Assembly (NCBI GenBank): GCA_903910215.1
Contig: CAIVYV010000232.1
Coordinates: forward strand, 1-8,856
DNA length: 8,856 nt
Source: an uncultured Pseudomonadota bacterium
GTDB taxonomy: Bacteria; Pseudomonadota; Gammaproteobacteria; Steroidobacterales; Steroidobacteraceae
Direction of reading: 5' to 3'
Below the pieces are notes generated by a model, which was not told where the DNA came from, made no database searches, and saw only the letters and a program-made list of their open reading frames with translations. Positions 1 to 6,265 of this stretch are shown one piece after another; position 1 is the stretch's first letter; each line of letters opens with the position of its first letter. The position numbers and the translations under genes are program-made.

Positions 1-386
1 CGCTCGTCGGCTTCGATCGTGCAAGCGAGCGGCGCCATCGGCAGCGACTTGTTGTAGATGATCCAGCCACCGAGGCCGCCCGGCACGAAGGAGCGCGCGA
101 TCTGCAGTACCTGACGGTAGCCCTTGGTGGTGACCAAGCCGACTTTGGCGCCAGTGCCCGTGAGCACCGTGTTGGTGGCAACGGTCGTACCGTGCATCAC
201 GTGATCGATCTGCTTGGGATCGATCCCGGCACGCTCGCAGACCTTCTGGATACCGTTCAACACGCCGATCGACTGATCGGCAGGTGTTGAGGGCACCTTC
301 GCGGTCCACACTTGGCCCGACTTTTCATGAACTAGCAGCAGGTCCGTGAACGTGCCGCCGACGTCTACACCCAATCGATATGACAT
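1..386 (-). CDS. HyuA-type hydantoinase/5-oxoprolinase subunit, N-terminal part (partial)
   Basis: Only the first 128 codons are present; the gene runs off the left edge of the window. The N-terminus carries the family's ATP-binding phosphate motif D8-V-G-G-T-F-T-D15, followed by the conserved H65-G-T-T-V-A-T-N72 segment. Both are typical of the hydantoinase A / N-methylhydantoinase / 5-oxoprolinase / acetone carboxylase beta-subunit superfamily of cytoplasmic ATP-dependent enzymes that open or carboxylate small substrates. The ATG at 386 is chosen because the homologous N-terminus begins just before the DVGGTFTD strand, and an AAGGGGG Shine-Dalgarno lies a few bases upstream on the minus strand. 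It lies 107 bases downstream of the HMG-CoA-lyase-like gene on the same strand, so the two are probably co-transcribed. A HyuB partner would be expected beyond the left edge but cannot be seen. The family is secure; the substrate (hydantoin, N-methylhydantoin, oxoproline or a ketone) is unknown. Confidence 0.9.
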   Translation of the reverse strand, partial: MSYRLGVDVGGTFTDLLLVHEKSGQVWTAKVPSTPADQSIGVLNGIQKVCERAGIDPKQIDHVMHGTTVATNTVLTGTGAKVGLVTTKGYRQVLQIARSFVPGGLGGWIIYNKSLPMAPLACTIEADE

Positions 387-493
387 GCGCCCCCCTTGGG
401 CTCGCTATCCGTGGTGAAACAAGGAGGCCGAAGTATCCGACCTCACCCCATGCTCTGCAATCCGTTCGACGCGTGACATCAACCGATGAACGG

Positions 494-1408
494 TCATGCC
501 GCTTGCGCGGACGGTTTCGGAAAACCACCGGCCTTGAGCAACATGCCTGGCACATTGCGACCGAGAGTTTGTTGCAACCACTCGCCCGTTGCGAGAAGTT
601 TGTCGAGATCAATGCCCGTCGATACACCCATACGTTCTAGCATGTAGACGAGATCTTCCGTCGGTATGTTGCCCGTGGCGGCTGGTGCGAACGGACAGCC
701 CCCGATGCCACCCGCGCTCGAATCGAGCGCCGACACGCCTGCCGCGACGGCGGCGTAGGCATTGGCGAGACCAGTGTTGCGCGTGTTGTGGAAGTGCGCG
801 CGCAGACGCACGCCGGGCAACGCCTCGCGGGCCCGCGTCAGAATCTCGGTAACCTGCGAGGGCACGCCCACCCCGATGGTGTCGGCGAAGGCAACCTCAT
901 AAGGATTTGCCTCTGCCACGCGCTTGGCGACCTCGATAACGCGATCAACCGAAATCTCGCCCTCGAAAGGACAGCCGAAAGCGGCTGATACCGTCACCTG
1001 GGGGCGCACCCCTGCGGCATGGGCTTCCTTTGCGATCTCGAGCCACGCGGCGATGGATTCATCGGTGCCGACGCCCTGGTTGCGACGATTGAACGTATCG
1101 CTTGCGACCACCGCCATGCCGATTTCGTTGCAGCCAGCCGCAACGGCGCGCTCGAAACCCTTGCGGTTGAGCACGAGACCCACGTAACGAACGTCGGCGC
1201 GTTTGTTCAGACCGGCGAGCACCTGCTCCGCGTCGGCCATCTGCGGAACCTTCTTGGGATTCACGAAGCTGGTCACTTCGAGTCGACGCAATCCTGCGTC
1301 AATCAGGCGTTCGATGAATTCGATTTTGGCGGCCGTCGGCATGACGCCTGGCTCGCTCTGCAGTCCATCGCGTGGGCCAACTTCCACGATTTCGATCGCG
1401 CGCGACAT
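494..1408 (-). CDS. HMG-CoA-lyase-like enzyme (pyruvate carboxyltransferase/HMGL-like TIM barrel)
   Basis: A 304-residue protein, normal length for bacterial 3-hydroxy-3-methylglutaryl-CoA lyases, which cleave a 3-hydroxy-3-methyl-acyl-CoA by retro-aldol reaction to acetyl-CoA and a keto acid in the cytoplasm. From memory of the human enzyme, every catalytic position is kept at a constant offset of 28: R13 and D14 (VGPRDGLQ), E44 (LEVTSFVNPKKVPQMAD), D176 (FADTIG), the metal ligands H205 and H207, the active-site loop cysteine C238 (GGCPF), and N247 (TGN). Around the metal histidines it reads HFHNTRNTG instead of the usual HCHDTYGQ, so a related substrate such as citramalyl-CoA or another branched hydroxyacyl-CoA is possible. 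The ATG at 1408 has a strong GGAGG site four bases upstream. It is divergent from the CoA-transferase gene, a sensible partner that could supply its CoA ester. The fold and class are sure; the exact substrate is not. Confidence 0.92.
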   Translation of the reverse strand: MSRAIEIVEVGPRDGLQSEPGVMPTAAKIEFIERLIDAGLRRLEVTSFVNPKKVPQMADAEQVLAGLNKRADVRYVGLVLNRKGFERAVAAGCNEIGMAVVASDTFNRRNQGVGTDESIAAWLEIAKEAHAAGVRPQVTVSAAFGCPFEGEISVDRVIEVAKRVAEANPYEVAFADTIGVGVPSQVTEILTRAREALPGVRLRAHFHNTRNTGLANAYAAVAAGVSALDSSAGGIGGCPFAPAATGNIPTEDLVYMLERMGVSTGIDLDKLLATGEWLQQTLGRNVPGMLLKAGGFPKPSAQAA

Positions 1409-1566
1409 CGAACCTCCGTGCTGTCGTCTTCGCGATCCATTCTAACCTCGTTAACCGCCTCGTGTGTGGTCGTCGAGCCATCCTTGACCGGACAATCGTC
1501 ACTCGGTACAAACCCCGGGGCATTTGTGCTCACTCGAACCTTTCGTCAGCCGAGGTATTACCGACC
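1409..1566. promoter_or_regulatory. Divergent promoter region between lyase and CoA-transferase genes
   Basis: This 158-base gap separates two outward-facing transcription units and is the only place for their promoters. On the minus strand a good -10 candidate, TAGAAT, lies at 1444-1439, with no convincing -35 upstream of it. Next to it the minus strand reads GGTTA twice, 10 bases apart, overlapping a GTTAAC palindrome (1450-1455), which could be part of an operator. No regulator gene is in the window. Confidence 0.5.
1484..1512 (+). promoter_or_regulatory. Candidate sigma70 promoter of the plus-strand operon
   Basis: TTGACC at 1484-1489 matches five of six -35 consensus bases. A 17-base spacer follows, then TACAAA at 1507-1512, which matches four of six -10 bases. 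Transcription would begin near 1519, leaving a leader of about 48 bases before the ATG at 1567. The call rests on position and consensus matching only. Confidence 0.4.
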
Positions 1567-2781
1567 ATGACCGCCGAACCGAATTTCAAGCGTGGCCCCC
1601 TTTCCGATCTTCGCGTGCTGGAGTTAGGCACGTTACTGGCGGGTCCTTTCTGCGGTCAGCTGCTGGGTGACTTGGGCGCCGAGGTCATCAAGATCGAGCC
1701 GCCGGGCCAAGGAGATCCGCTGCGTGTGTGGGGACGTCAGAAGGCTGGCGAACCGTCACTGTGGTGGCCCGTCGTTGCCCGCAACAAGAAGGCCATCACC
1801 CTCGACATGCGTCAGGAAGAGGGACAGCGCGTGTTGAAAGAGTTGGTCAAGGAAGCCGATTTCGTACTCGAGAACTTCCGACCCGGCACGATGGAGAAAT
1901 GGAACTGCGGCTACGAGGAACTGAGCAAGATCAACCCGCGTTTGATCATGATCCGCGTATCCGGCTACGGCCAGAATGGCCCCTACTCCCACCGCGCGGG
2001 CTTCGGCGCTGTCGGCGAAGCGATGGGCGGGCTGCGTTACGTCTGCGGCGATCCGTCCACGCCACCCTCGCGAATGGGCATCAGCATCGGCGACGAATTG
2101 GCTGCCACGTTTGCGTGTTTGGGCGCACTCGCTGCCCTGCACTATCGCGAGAAAACCGGTCGCGGTCAGGTGGTGGACTCTGCCTTGTACGAGGCGGTGC
2201 TCGCGATGATGGAATCTTTGATCACCGAGTACGATAAGACCGGTTATATCCGCGAACGCACTGGCGCGATCCTACCGAATGTCGCTCCGTCGAACGTTTA
2301 CAAGACTAGCGACGGACTGGTGCTGATCGCGGCTAACCAAGACACGGTCTTCGGCCGTCTGTGTGAAGCCATGGGTCAGAACGAGTGGCCCAAAGACGCG
2401 CGCTTCGTGAATCACCAGGCCCGCGGTGCCAATCAGAAACTACTCGATGGTTTGATCGAGGCTTGGACGTCGACCATGAACACCAAACAGGTGTTGGAAC
2501 TGATGGATCAGTACGGTGTGCCGGCGGGTCAGATTTATCGCGCGCCCGAGATGCTCGACGATCCGCACTTCAAGGCACGCGACGCGATCGTGACCACGCA
2601 GCACCCGTATTTTGGCGAGCTGCGCATGCAGAACACCGTACCGAAGTTCTCGGAGACGCCGGGCAGCATTCGTACGCCGGCACCGACCGAGCTCGGTCAG
2701 CATAACGATGAGGTGTACACGAAACTGCTTGGCTACACTGCCGAACGGCTCGCTCAACTGCGTACCGCGAAGGTCATCTGA
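1567..2781 (+). CDS. Family III acyl-CoA transferase (CaiB/BaiF type)
   Basis: A 404-residue cytoplasmic enzyme that moves CoA between carboxylic acids through an aspartyl-CoA thioester. The N-terminal signature (about 15-53) includes LRVLELGTLLAGPFCGQLL and GDLGAEVIKIEPPGQGDP. The catalytic aspartate is D176 in GISIGDELAA, followed by the GRGQVVDSALYEAV segment. Length and domain order are those of formyl-CoA transferase, carnitine CoA-transferase and succinate-hydroxymethylglutarate CoA-transferase. The reading frame is open back to 1372, but the ATG at 1567 places the family signature at the usual distance and avoids running into the divergent lyase gene; a GAGG lies 11 bases upstream. Its stop overlaps the next start by one base. 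Facing an HMG-CoA-lyase-like gene, it may make HMG-CoA or a similar substrate from the free acid, with succinyl-CoA as a likely donor; that pairing is inference. Confidence 0.92.
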   Translation: MTAEPNFKRGPLSDLRVLELGTLLAGPFCGQLLGDLGAEVIKIEPPGQGDPLRVWGRQKAGEPSLWWPVVARNKKAITLDMRQEEGQRVLKELVKEADFVLENFRPGTMEKWNCGYEELSKINPRLIMIRVSGYGQNGPYSHRAGFGAVGEAMGGLRYVCGDPSTPPSRMGISIGDELAATFACLGALAALHYREKTGRGQVVDSALYEAVLAMMESLITEYDKTGYIRERTGAILPNVAPSNVYKTSDGLVLIAANQDTVFGRLCEAMGQNEWPKDARFVNHQARGANQKLLDGLIEAWTSTMNTKQVLELMDQYGVPAGQIYRAPEMLDDPHFKARDAIVTTQHPYFGELRMQNTVPKFSETPGSIRTPAPTELGQHNDEVYTKLLGYTAERLAQLRTAKVI

Positions 2782-3425
2782 TGGCCGCCGGCGAATCGCT
2801 AAAGGAGAACTACGCGCGCGGCGGCTTTGGTCAACGCCTCTTGCCCGGGAGTCGTCCAGCCCTGTTGGTGATCGATTTCGTCCGCGCTTACCTCGTGCCG
2901 GGTTCGCCCCTATATGCGGGCGTCGAGCAAGCGAAGGCCGACTGCGTCACGCTTCTGAACGGCGCACGTACGGCGGGTATCCCGATCATCCATACCAACG
3001 TGGTGTATCAACCCGGTGGTCGCGATGGCGGCGTGTTCTTTCGCAAGGTGCCCGCACTCGCCTGCTTCGAAGCGGGGGCGCATCCGGACCTCGCTGCCTT
3101 CGCCGAGGGCCTCGAGCCGGTTGCGGGCGAGACCGTCATTTCAAAGCAATATGCGAGTGCCTTCTTTGGCACCTCGCTCGCCTCGACACTGACAGCTTTG
3201 GGTGTGGACACAGTGCTGATCGCGGGGCTCTCAACGAGCGGTTGCGTTCGTGCGAGCACGGTCGATTGTTGTCAGCACGGCTTCGTCCCCATCGTGGTGC
3301 GTGAAGCCGTCGGTGATCGCGCCCCGGGGCCGCATGAGGCTAACCTTTTCGACTTGCAGGCCAAGTACGCAGAGGTTGCGTCGTTGGCCGATGCGCTGAA
3401 TTACTTGCGGAGCCTTCCCCGATGA
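2781..3425 (+). CDS. Isochorismatase-family cysteine hydrolase (N-carbamoylsarcosine amidase-like)
   Basis: A 214-residue cytoplasmic hydrolase. The family's Asp-Lys-Cys catalytic triad is visible as D32 (LLVIDFVRAY), K122 (VISKQYASAF) and C155 (GLSTSGCVRAS). The N-terminal YARGGFGQRLLPGSRPALL lead-in resembles N-carbamoylsarcosine amidohydrolase and maleamate amidohydrolase more than true isochorismatases. A likely reaction is therefore release of ammonia (and possibly CO2) from a carbamoyl or amide compound. The ATG shares a base with the stop of the CoA-transferase (TGATG), and its own TGA overlaps the next ATG (ATGA), so it is translationally coupled on both sides. A hydantoinase-type gene in the opposite arm fits a route that opens a ring and then hydrolyses the product, but the substrate is not established. 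Confidence 0.88.
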   Translation: MAAGESLKENYARGGFGQRLLPGSRPALLVIDFVRAYLVPGSPLYAGVEQAKADCVTLLNGARTAGIPIIHTNVVYQPGGRDGGVFFRKVPALACFEAGAHPDLAAFAEGLEPVAGETVISKQYASAFFGTSLASTLTALGVDTVLIAGLSTSGCVRASTVDCCQHGFVPIVVREAVGDRAPGPHEANLFDLQAKYAEVASLADALNYLRSLPR

Positions 3426-4312
3426 GCAGCACTTTGGGACCGATTTCGTGCGTGACGATCGCTGCGCCCGAGTTGCAGCACATGATCGACTCGTATCATC
3501 TTCACCTTGGCTACCAATTGGTGGATCACGGGCGTTTGTCGCCGGCGCAGGCGGAGCTTTGGAACCTGCCGAACCTCGCCGGTCGCCGCTACGCCTTGAT
3601 GTTGCCAGGCGGCGATGGGCAAACCTTTCTGCGTTTCGTCGAGAGTCGCCCGAATCACGACTACGTCGCTTTTCGCCACATGGGTTGGAATGCGGCCGAG
3701 TTCATGGTGCAAGACACCGACGGCATCGCAGCTCGTTTGAATGACTCGCCGTTCGAGATCATCGGCCCACCGGCTGATCTGTCGTTCTCCGACAAGATTC
3801 GCGCCATGCAGGCGCTAGGGCCCGCAAAGGAATCGATTTACCTAACGTCCTTCAAAGAAAAACTGCCCGAGTTCGACACGCCGGAGCCAAAGCACTACGT
3901 TGATCGCGTCTTCATCGTCATCTTAGGCGGCGAATCCTGCGCTTCGATCAACGACTTTTATTCTCGGCACTTCGGTATCGCACCCGCTGCCGTCATACCT
4001 TCGGTGATTTCCGTGATTTCCAAGGCGCACGGATTGCCCGATGACGCACGACACGACCTCGCTGCATTGACGCTGCAAGGTCAGTCGTTCATCGAGGCTG
4101 ACCGTATGCCGCCTGGCACCCTGCCAAGGCTCGCCTTGGAGGGCGAACTCCCGCCGGCGATCTCCATGGTGTCGTTCACGGTTAGCACGTGGCCGACAGA
4201 CCTCAAGTGGATCGCTCCGCCTCGTGCCCTGCCACAAGCCCCCTACTATGGTCGTCGCGCTGGCGTGTGTGTAGGCCCAGCCGGCGAATGGATCGAACTC
4301 ATCGAGGCGTGA
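3422..4312 (+). CDS. Two-module VOC (glyoxalase/dioxygenase-fold) protein
   Basis: A 296-residue protein with two vicinal-oxygen-chelate modules, roughly residues 5-120 and 160-296. Each opens with a beta strand and helix of the family type (ISCVTIAAPELQHMIDSY...LGYQL; DRVFIVILGG...INDFYSRHFGI), and the protein ends in a typical final strand (GEWIELIEA). The usual metal-ligand histidine in the first strand of a VOC module is absent: the place holds C10 in module one and a hydrophobic residue in module two. It may therefore be metal-independent, use other ligands such as H87 and E93, or only bind a ligand. The ATG overlaps the hydrolase stop by four bases and has a GGAG site nine bases upstream. 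VOC proteins in catabolic operons act as dioxygenases, isomerases, epimerases or binding proteins; I cannot choose among these. Confidence 0.75.
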   Translation: MSSTLGPISCVTIAAPELQHMIDSYHLHLGYQLVDHGRLSPAQAELWNLPNLAGRRYALMLPGGDGQTFLRFVESRPNHDYVAFRHMGWNAAEFMVQDTDGIAARLNDSPFEIIGPPADLSFSDKIRAMQALGPAKESIYLTSFKEKLPEFDTPEPKHYVDRVFIVILGGESCASINDFYSRHFGIAPAAVIPSVISVISKAHGLPDDARHDLAALTLQGQSFIEADRMPPGTLPRLALEGELPPAISMVSFTVSTWPTDLKWIAPPRALPQAPYYGRRAGVCVGPAGEWIELIEA

Positions 4313-4314
4313 AC

Positions 4315-4638
4315 ATGACGGACCCGATTCATCCGCCACCGGAGTTCCCTAAGGGGCATCGACCGCAGGTTTTCTCGGATGCCGCAATCGACCAGTTGTA
4401 CGATGGCTACGTCATCCTTGGCACTGAACTCGCGGTTGCGTTCGATCGTATCGATACCCTCGAGCGTCTCTTGCAAGAACGTCTTGGTGTGACGCGGGCA
4501 GAGATTGATGACTACAAACCGAACGAGGCTGTTGATGCCGAGCGACAAGCGCGTCGCGCCGAGTTGGCGCAGCGCCTACTGCGTCCGTTCCGTGAATTTC
4601 GTGACGATCGGATCACACGCGGCAGTCGTAAGGGGTAG
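4315..4638 (+). CDS. Small conserved-looking protein A, paralogue of protein B
   Basis: A 107-residue protein of no family I recognise. The core begins at K13 (KGHRPQVFSDAAIDQL) and continues into a charged helical stretch with DRIDTLERLL, a short AEIDDYKP segment, and a basic helix with ERQARRAELAQRLL. It aligns without gaps over about 80 residues with the 144-residue protein encoded at 5826-6260; by hand I count about 33 identities. There is no signal peptide or membrane segment, so it should be cytoplasmic. The heptad-like leucines and charges suggest a helical, perhaps oligomerising protein. The ATG lies two bases after the VOC stop and uses a GAGG inside the end of that gene; the methyltransferase starts 39 bases later. 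Being one of a pair that brackets the methyltransferase suggests a partner, activator or small subunit, which is inference. Confidence 0.8.
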   Translation: MTDPIHPPPEFPKGHRPQVFSDAAIDQLYDGYVILGTELAVAFDRIDTLERLLQERLGVTRAEIDDYKPNEAVDAERQARRAELAQRLLRPFREFRDDRITRGSRKG

Positions 4639-4677
4639 CATCGCTCGGTCTGTCCGCCAATTCGGAGGCCGATCTGC

Positions 4678-5826
4678 ATGAAGGGTTTTAAGCAGCACGC
4701 GCTGCTACCGACGCCGCAGCATGACGAGCAAGCGCGTCAAGATTTCGTCGGTGCATTGCGCGGCCACCTGTCCGGGCGAGTCATGCCTGGCAACTACCAA
4801 CTCTTCGAGCGTCGTGTCGCGCCGCGCTTCGTAGCCGAAAATGGCCGGCCGCCTGCGGATGAGCAGGAAATTCGCGAGTGGATGACGCGCGAACCGTATT
4901 ACCAGTTCTGGAGCGCGCTGCAGCGGCGCAGTCAAGAACTGCTCTGGGAGTCGGTCATCGATCCCACCGAGCGCGAATGGTCCGCATTGATCAAGCGCGC
5001 GCGCGGCGGCACGCCTACTAAGGCACGCAAGCGAGGTTCGCTGCGTCTTAACCCAGCGCTGACGGTGCCGCGTTACCACGCAGCAGCGGATATCCATCTG
5101 CAACCGGGTGGCTACCACACCGATTTTACGAACGACGACGTTGCGGCGGGTGCCATCTACGACAAGGGCATCAACCTATACATGGGTGGTGCGCTCGGAT
5201 CCGAGAATGATTTGATGGGTAACACGCTACTCGCTTACCTACGCGAGCGTCATCCGTCGCATCAGCCGAGGCGAATACTCGACCTCGGCTGCGCGATCGG
5301 TAATAGCACTGTCGTCTGGGCCAGAGCATTCCCGAAGGCCGAGGTGCACGGCATCGATGTTGGCGCACCTGTGCTGCGCTACGCCCACGCGCGCGCAGAA
5401 GCGCTCGGTGCCACCGTTCACTTCAGTCAACAGAACGCCGAAGGCACGGACTTCGCTGACGAGAGCTTTGATCTAGTGGTCTCGCACATCGTGCTGCATG
5501 AGACCTCCAAGTCGGCGCTAGGTCGAATCCTGGCAGAGTGCCGGCGGCTTCTGAAACCCGGCGGCTTGATGCTACATCTCGAAATTCCGCGTGGTCGCAC
5601 GCCGATCGAGAAATTCATGCACAACTGGGAGTCGTACAACAACAACGAGACCTTCAGTCGGTACATGACCCGTATCGATCTTCCCGCGGAGACGCGTAAA
5701 GCCGGCTTCGCTGCTGACGAGATTTCTCTAGAGGAATTCGCGCCGAAGATGGATGTCGCGCAGATGAACTACGCCGAGCATTTCTTTTGGAAGATTTTGG
5801 TCGGTCGCAAAAACGGAGCACAGTAA
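4678..5826 (+). CDS. SAM-dependent class I methyltransferase with long N-terminal extension
   Basis: A 382-residue protein. The C-terminal half is a Rossmann-fold methyltransferase: motif I is ILDLGCAIGNSTV (200-212), the acidic end of strand two is HGIDVGAPVL (224-233), the post-II loop is QQNAEGTDFADESFDLVVSH (251-270), and LLKPGGLMLH (291-300) is the family's late strand. The first 190 residues are an extra region rich in W, Y and R (for example EIREWMTREPYYQFWSALQRR) with a distinctive stretch at 145-168 (GYHTDFTNDDVAAGAIYDKG) that I link from memory to a subgroup of unassigned methyltransferases. The NNNETF segment after the barrel may shape the substrate site. The ATG at 4678 has GGAGG nine bases upstream. 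The stop overlaps the start of protein B by one base. A small-molecule substrate tied to the operon is likely; N-, O- or C-methylation cannot be told. Confidence 0.85.
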   Translation: MKGFKQHALLPTPQHDEQARQDFVGALRGHLSGRVMPGNYQLFERRVAPRFVAENGRPPADEQEIREWMTREPYYQFWSALQRRSQELLWESVIDPTEREWSALIKRARGGTPTKARKRGSLRLNPALTVPRYHAAADIHLQPGGYHTDFTNDDVAAGAIYDKGINLYMGGALGSENDLMGNTLLAYLRERHPSHQPRRILDLGCAIGNSTVVWARAFPKAEVHGIDVGAPVLRYAHARAEALGATVHFSQQNAEGTDFADESFDLVVSHIVLHETSKSALGRILAECRRLLKPGGLMLHLEIPRGRTPIEKFMHNWESYNNNETFSRYMTRIDLPAETRKAGFAADEISLEEFAPKMDVAQMNYAEHFFWKILVGRKNGAQ

Positions 5827-6260
5827 TGGCGACCCGAAAGCCCAAGAAAGCTGCAACTAGTACTAGCAAGTCGCGCCCGAGCCAAACGTCTAAATCGCCG
5901 CTGCCGCCGCCCGCGGCCGCACCGCGAATTGCCCGCGTGGCCAAGGGCAAGAAACCTCAGTACTTCAGCGACCCCGCCATCGACAAGCTGTTGTGGATGA
6001 CGGTGACCTTGATGGAAGAGCTTTCTGTAACGCGCGACCGTCTCGATACTGTTGAGCGTCTGCTTGCGAAGAAGCGCGTGCTGAAAGCGACTGAAGTTGA
6101 CCTATGGCGACCGGACTCGAAGTCTGCTCTGCAGCGCGACGCGCGCCGCAAAGCGTTTGTCGATCGGATGATGCGCGCAGTGCACGCTGAACTCGACGAG
6201 GTGATGAGAGGGACGCACCGCGGCGCCGAGGATGACCCCGTCGCCGCGGTCGAGAGCTGA
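5826..6260 (+). CDS. Small conserved-looking protein B, paralogue of protein A
   Basis: A 144-residue protein with no recognised family. Residues 1-38 are a lysine-, serine-, proline- and alanine-rich tail that is probably disordered. The core starts at K40 (KGKKPQYFSDPAIDKL) and matches protein A through ELSVTRDRLDTVERLL, the EVDLWRP segment and RDARRKAFVDRMMR. The C-terminus is acidic. The ATG at 5826 shares a base with the methyltransferase TAA and has GGAG seven bases upstream; the reading frame is open further upstream, but only this start fits the coupling and the ribosome site. It is the last gene of the operon and its TGA abuts the stop of the convergent TPR gene. The basic tail could contact nucleic acid or another protein, but nothing in the sequence proves that. 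Expected location is the cytoplasm. Confidence 0.8.
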   Translation: MATRKPKKAATSTSKSRPSQTSKSPLPPPAAAPRIARVAKGKKPQYFSDPAIDKLLWMTVTLMEELSVTRDRLDTVERLLAKKRVLKATEVDLWRPDSKSALQRDARRKAFVDRMMRAVHAELDEVMRGTHRGAEDDPVAAVES

Positions 6261-6265
6261 TCAGC
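6256..6265. other. Ten-base palindrome joining two opposing stop codons
   Basis: GCTGATCAGC is a perfect dyad whose centre, TGATCA, is the TGA of the plus-strand operon followed at once by the TGA of the minus-strand TPR gene. No hairpin with a loop and T-tract is visible nearby on either strand, so neither unit has an obvious intrinsic terminator here. Confidence 0.8.

Noticed and set aside
387..493. Gap between the lyase and HyuA-type genes as a possible terminator or separate promoter
   Set aside because: I see no hairpin with a T-tract and no convincing -35/-10 pair; only the ribosome site before 386 is clear.
1372..1566. Upstream extension of the CoA-transferase frame to an earlier ATG
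   Set aside because: It would overlap the divergent lyase gene and the promoter, and adds 65 residues not found before the family signature.
1019..1570. Plus-strand open frame of 183 codons opposite the lyase gene
   Set aside because: It lies antisense to a gene with intact catalytic motifs, its product has no recognisable domain, and it ends inside the divergent promoter region.
1756..2142. Minus-strand open frame inside the CoA-transferase gene
   Set aside because: It overlaps the conserved catalytic region of the CoA-transferase and encodes no recognisable protein.
5857..5866. Palindrome CTAGTACTAG at the start of protein B
   Set aside because: It encodes part of the low-complexity T-S-T-S tail; a 10-base dyad with no partner copy elsewhere is not enough for a regulatory call.
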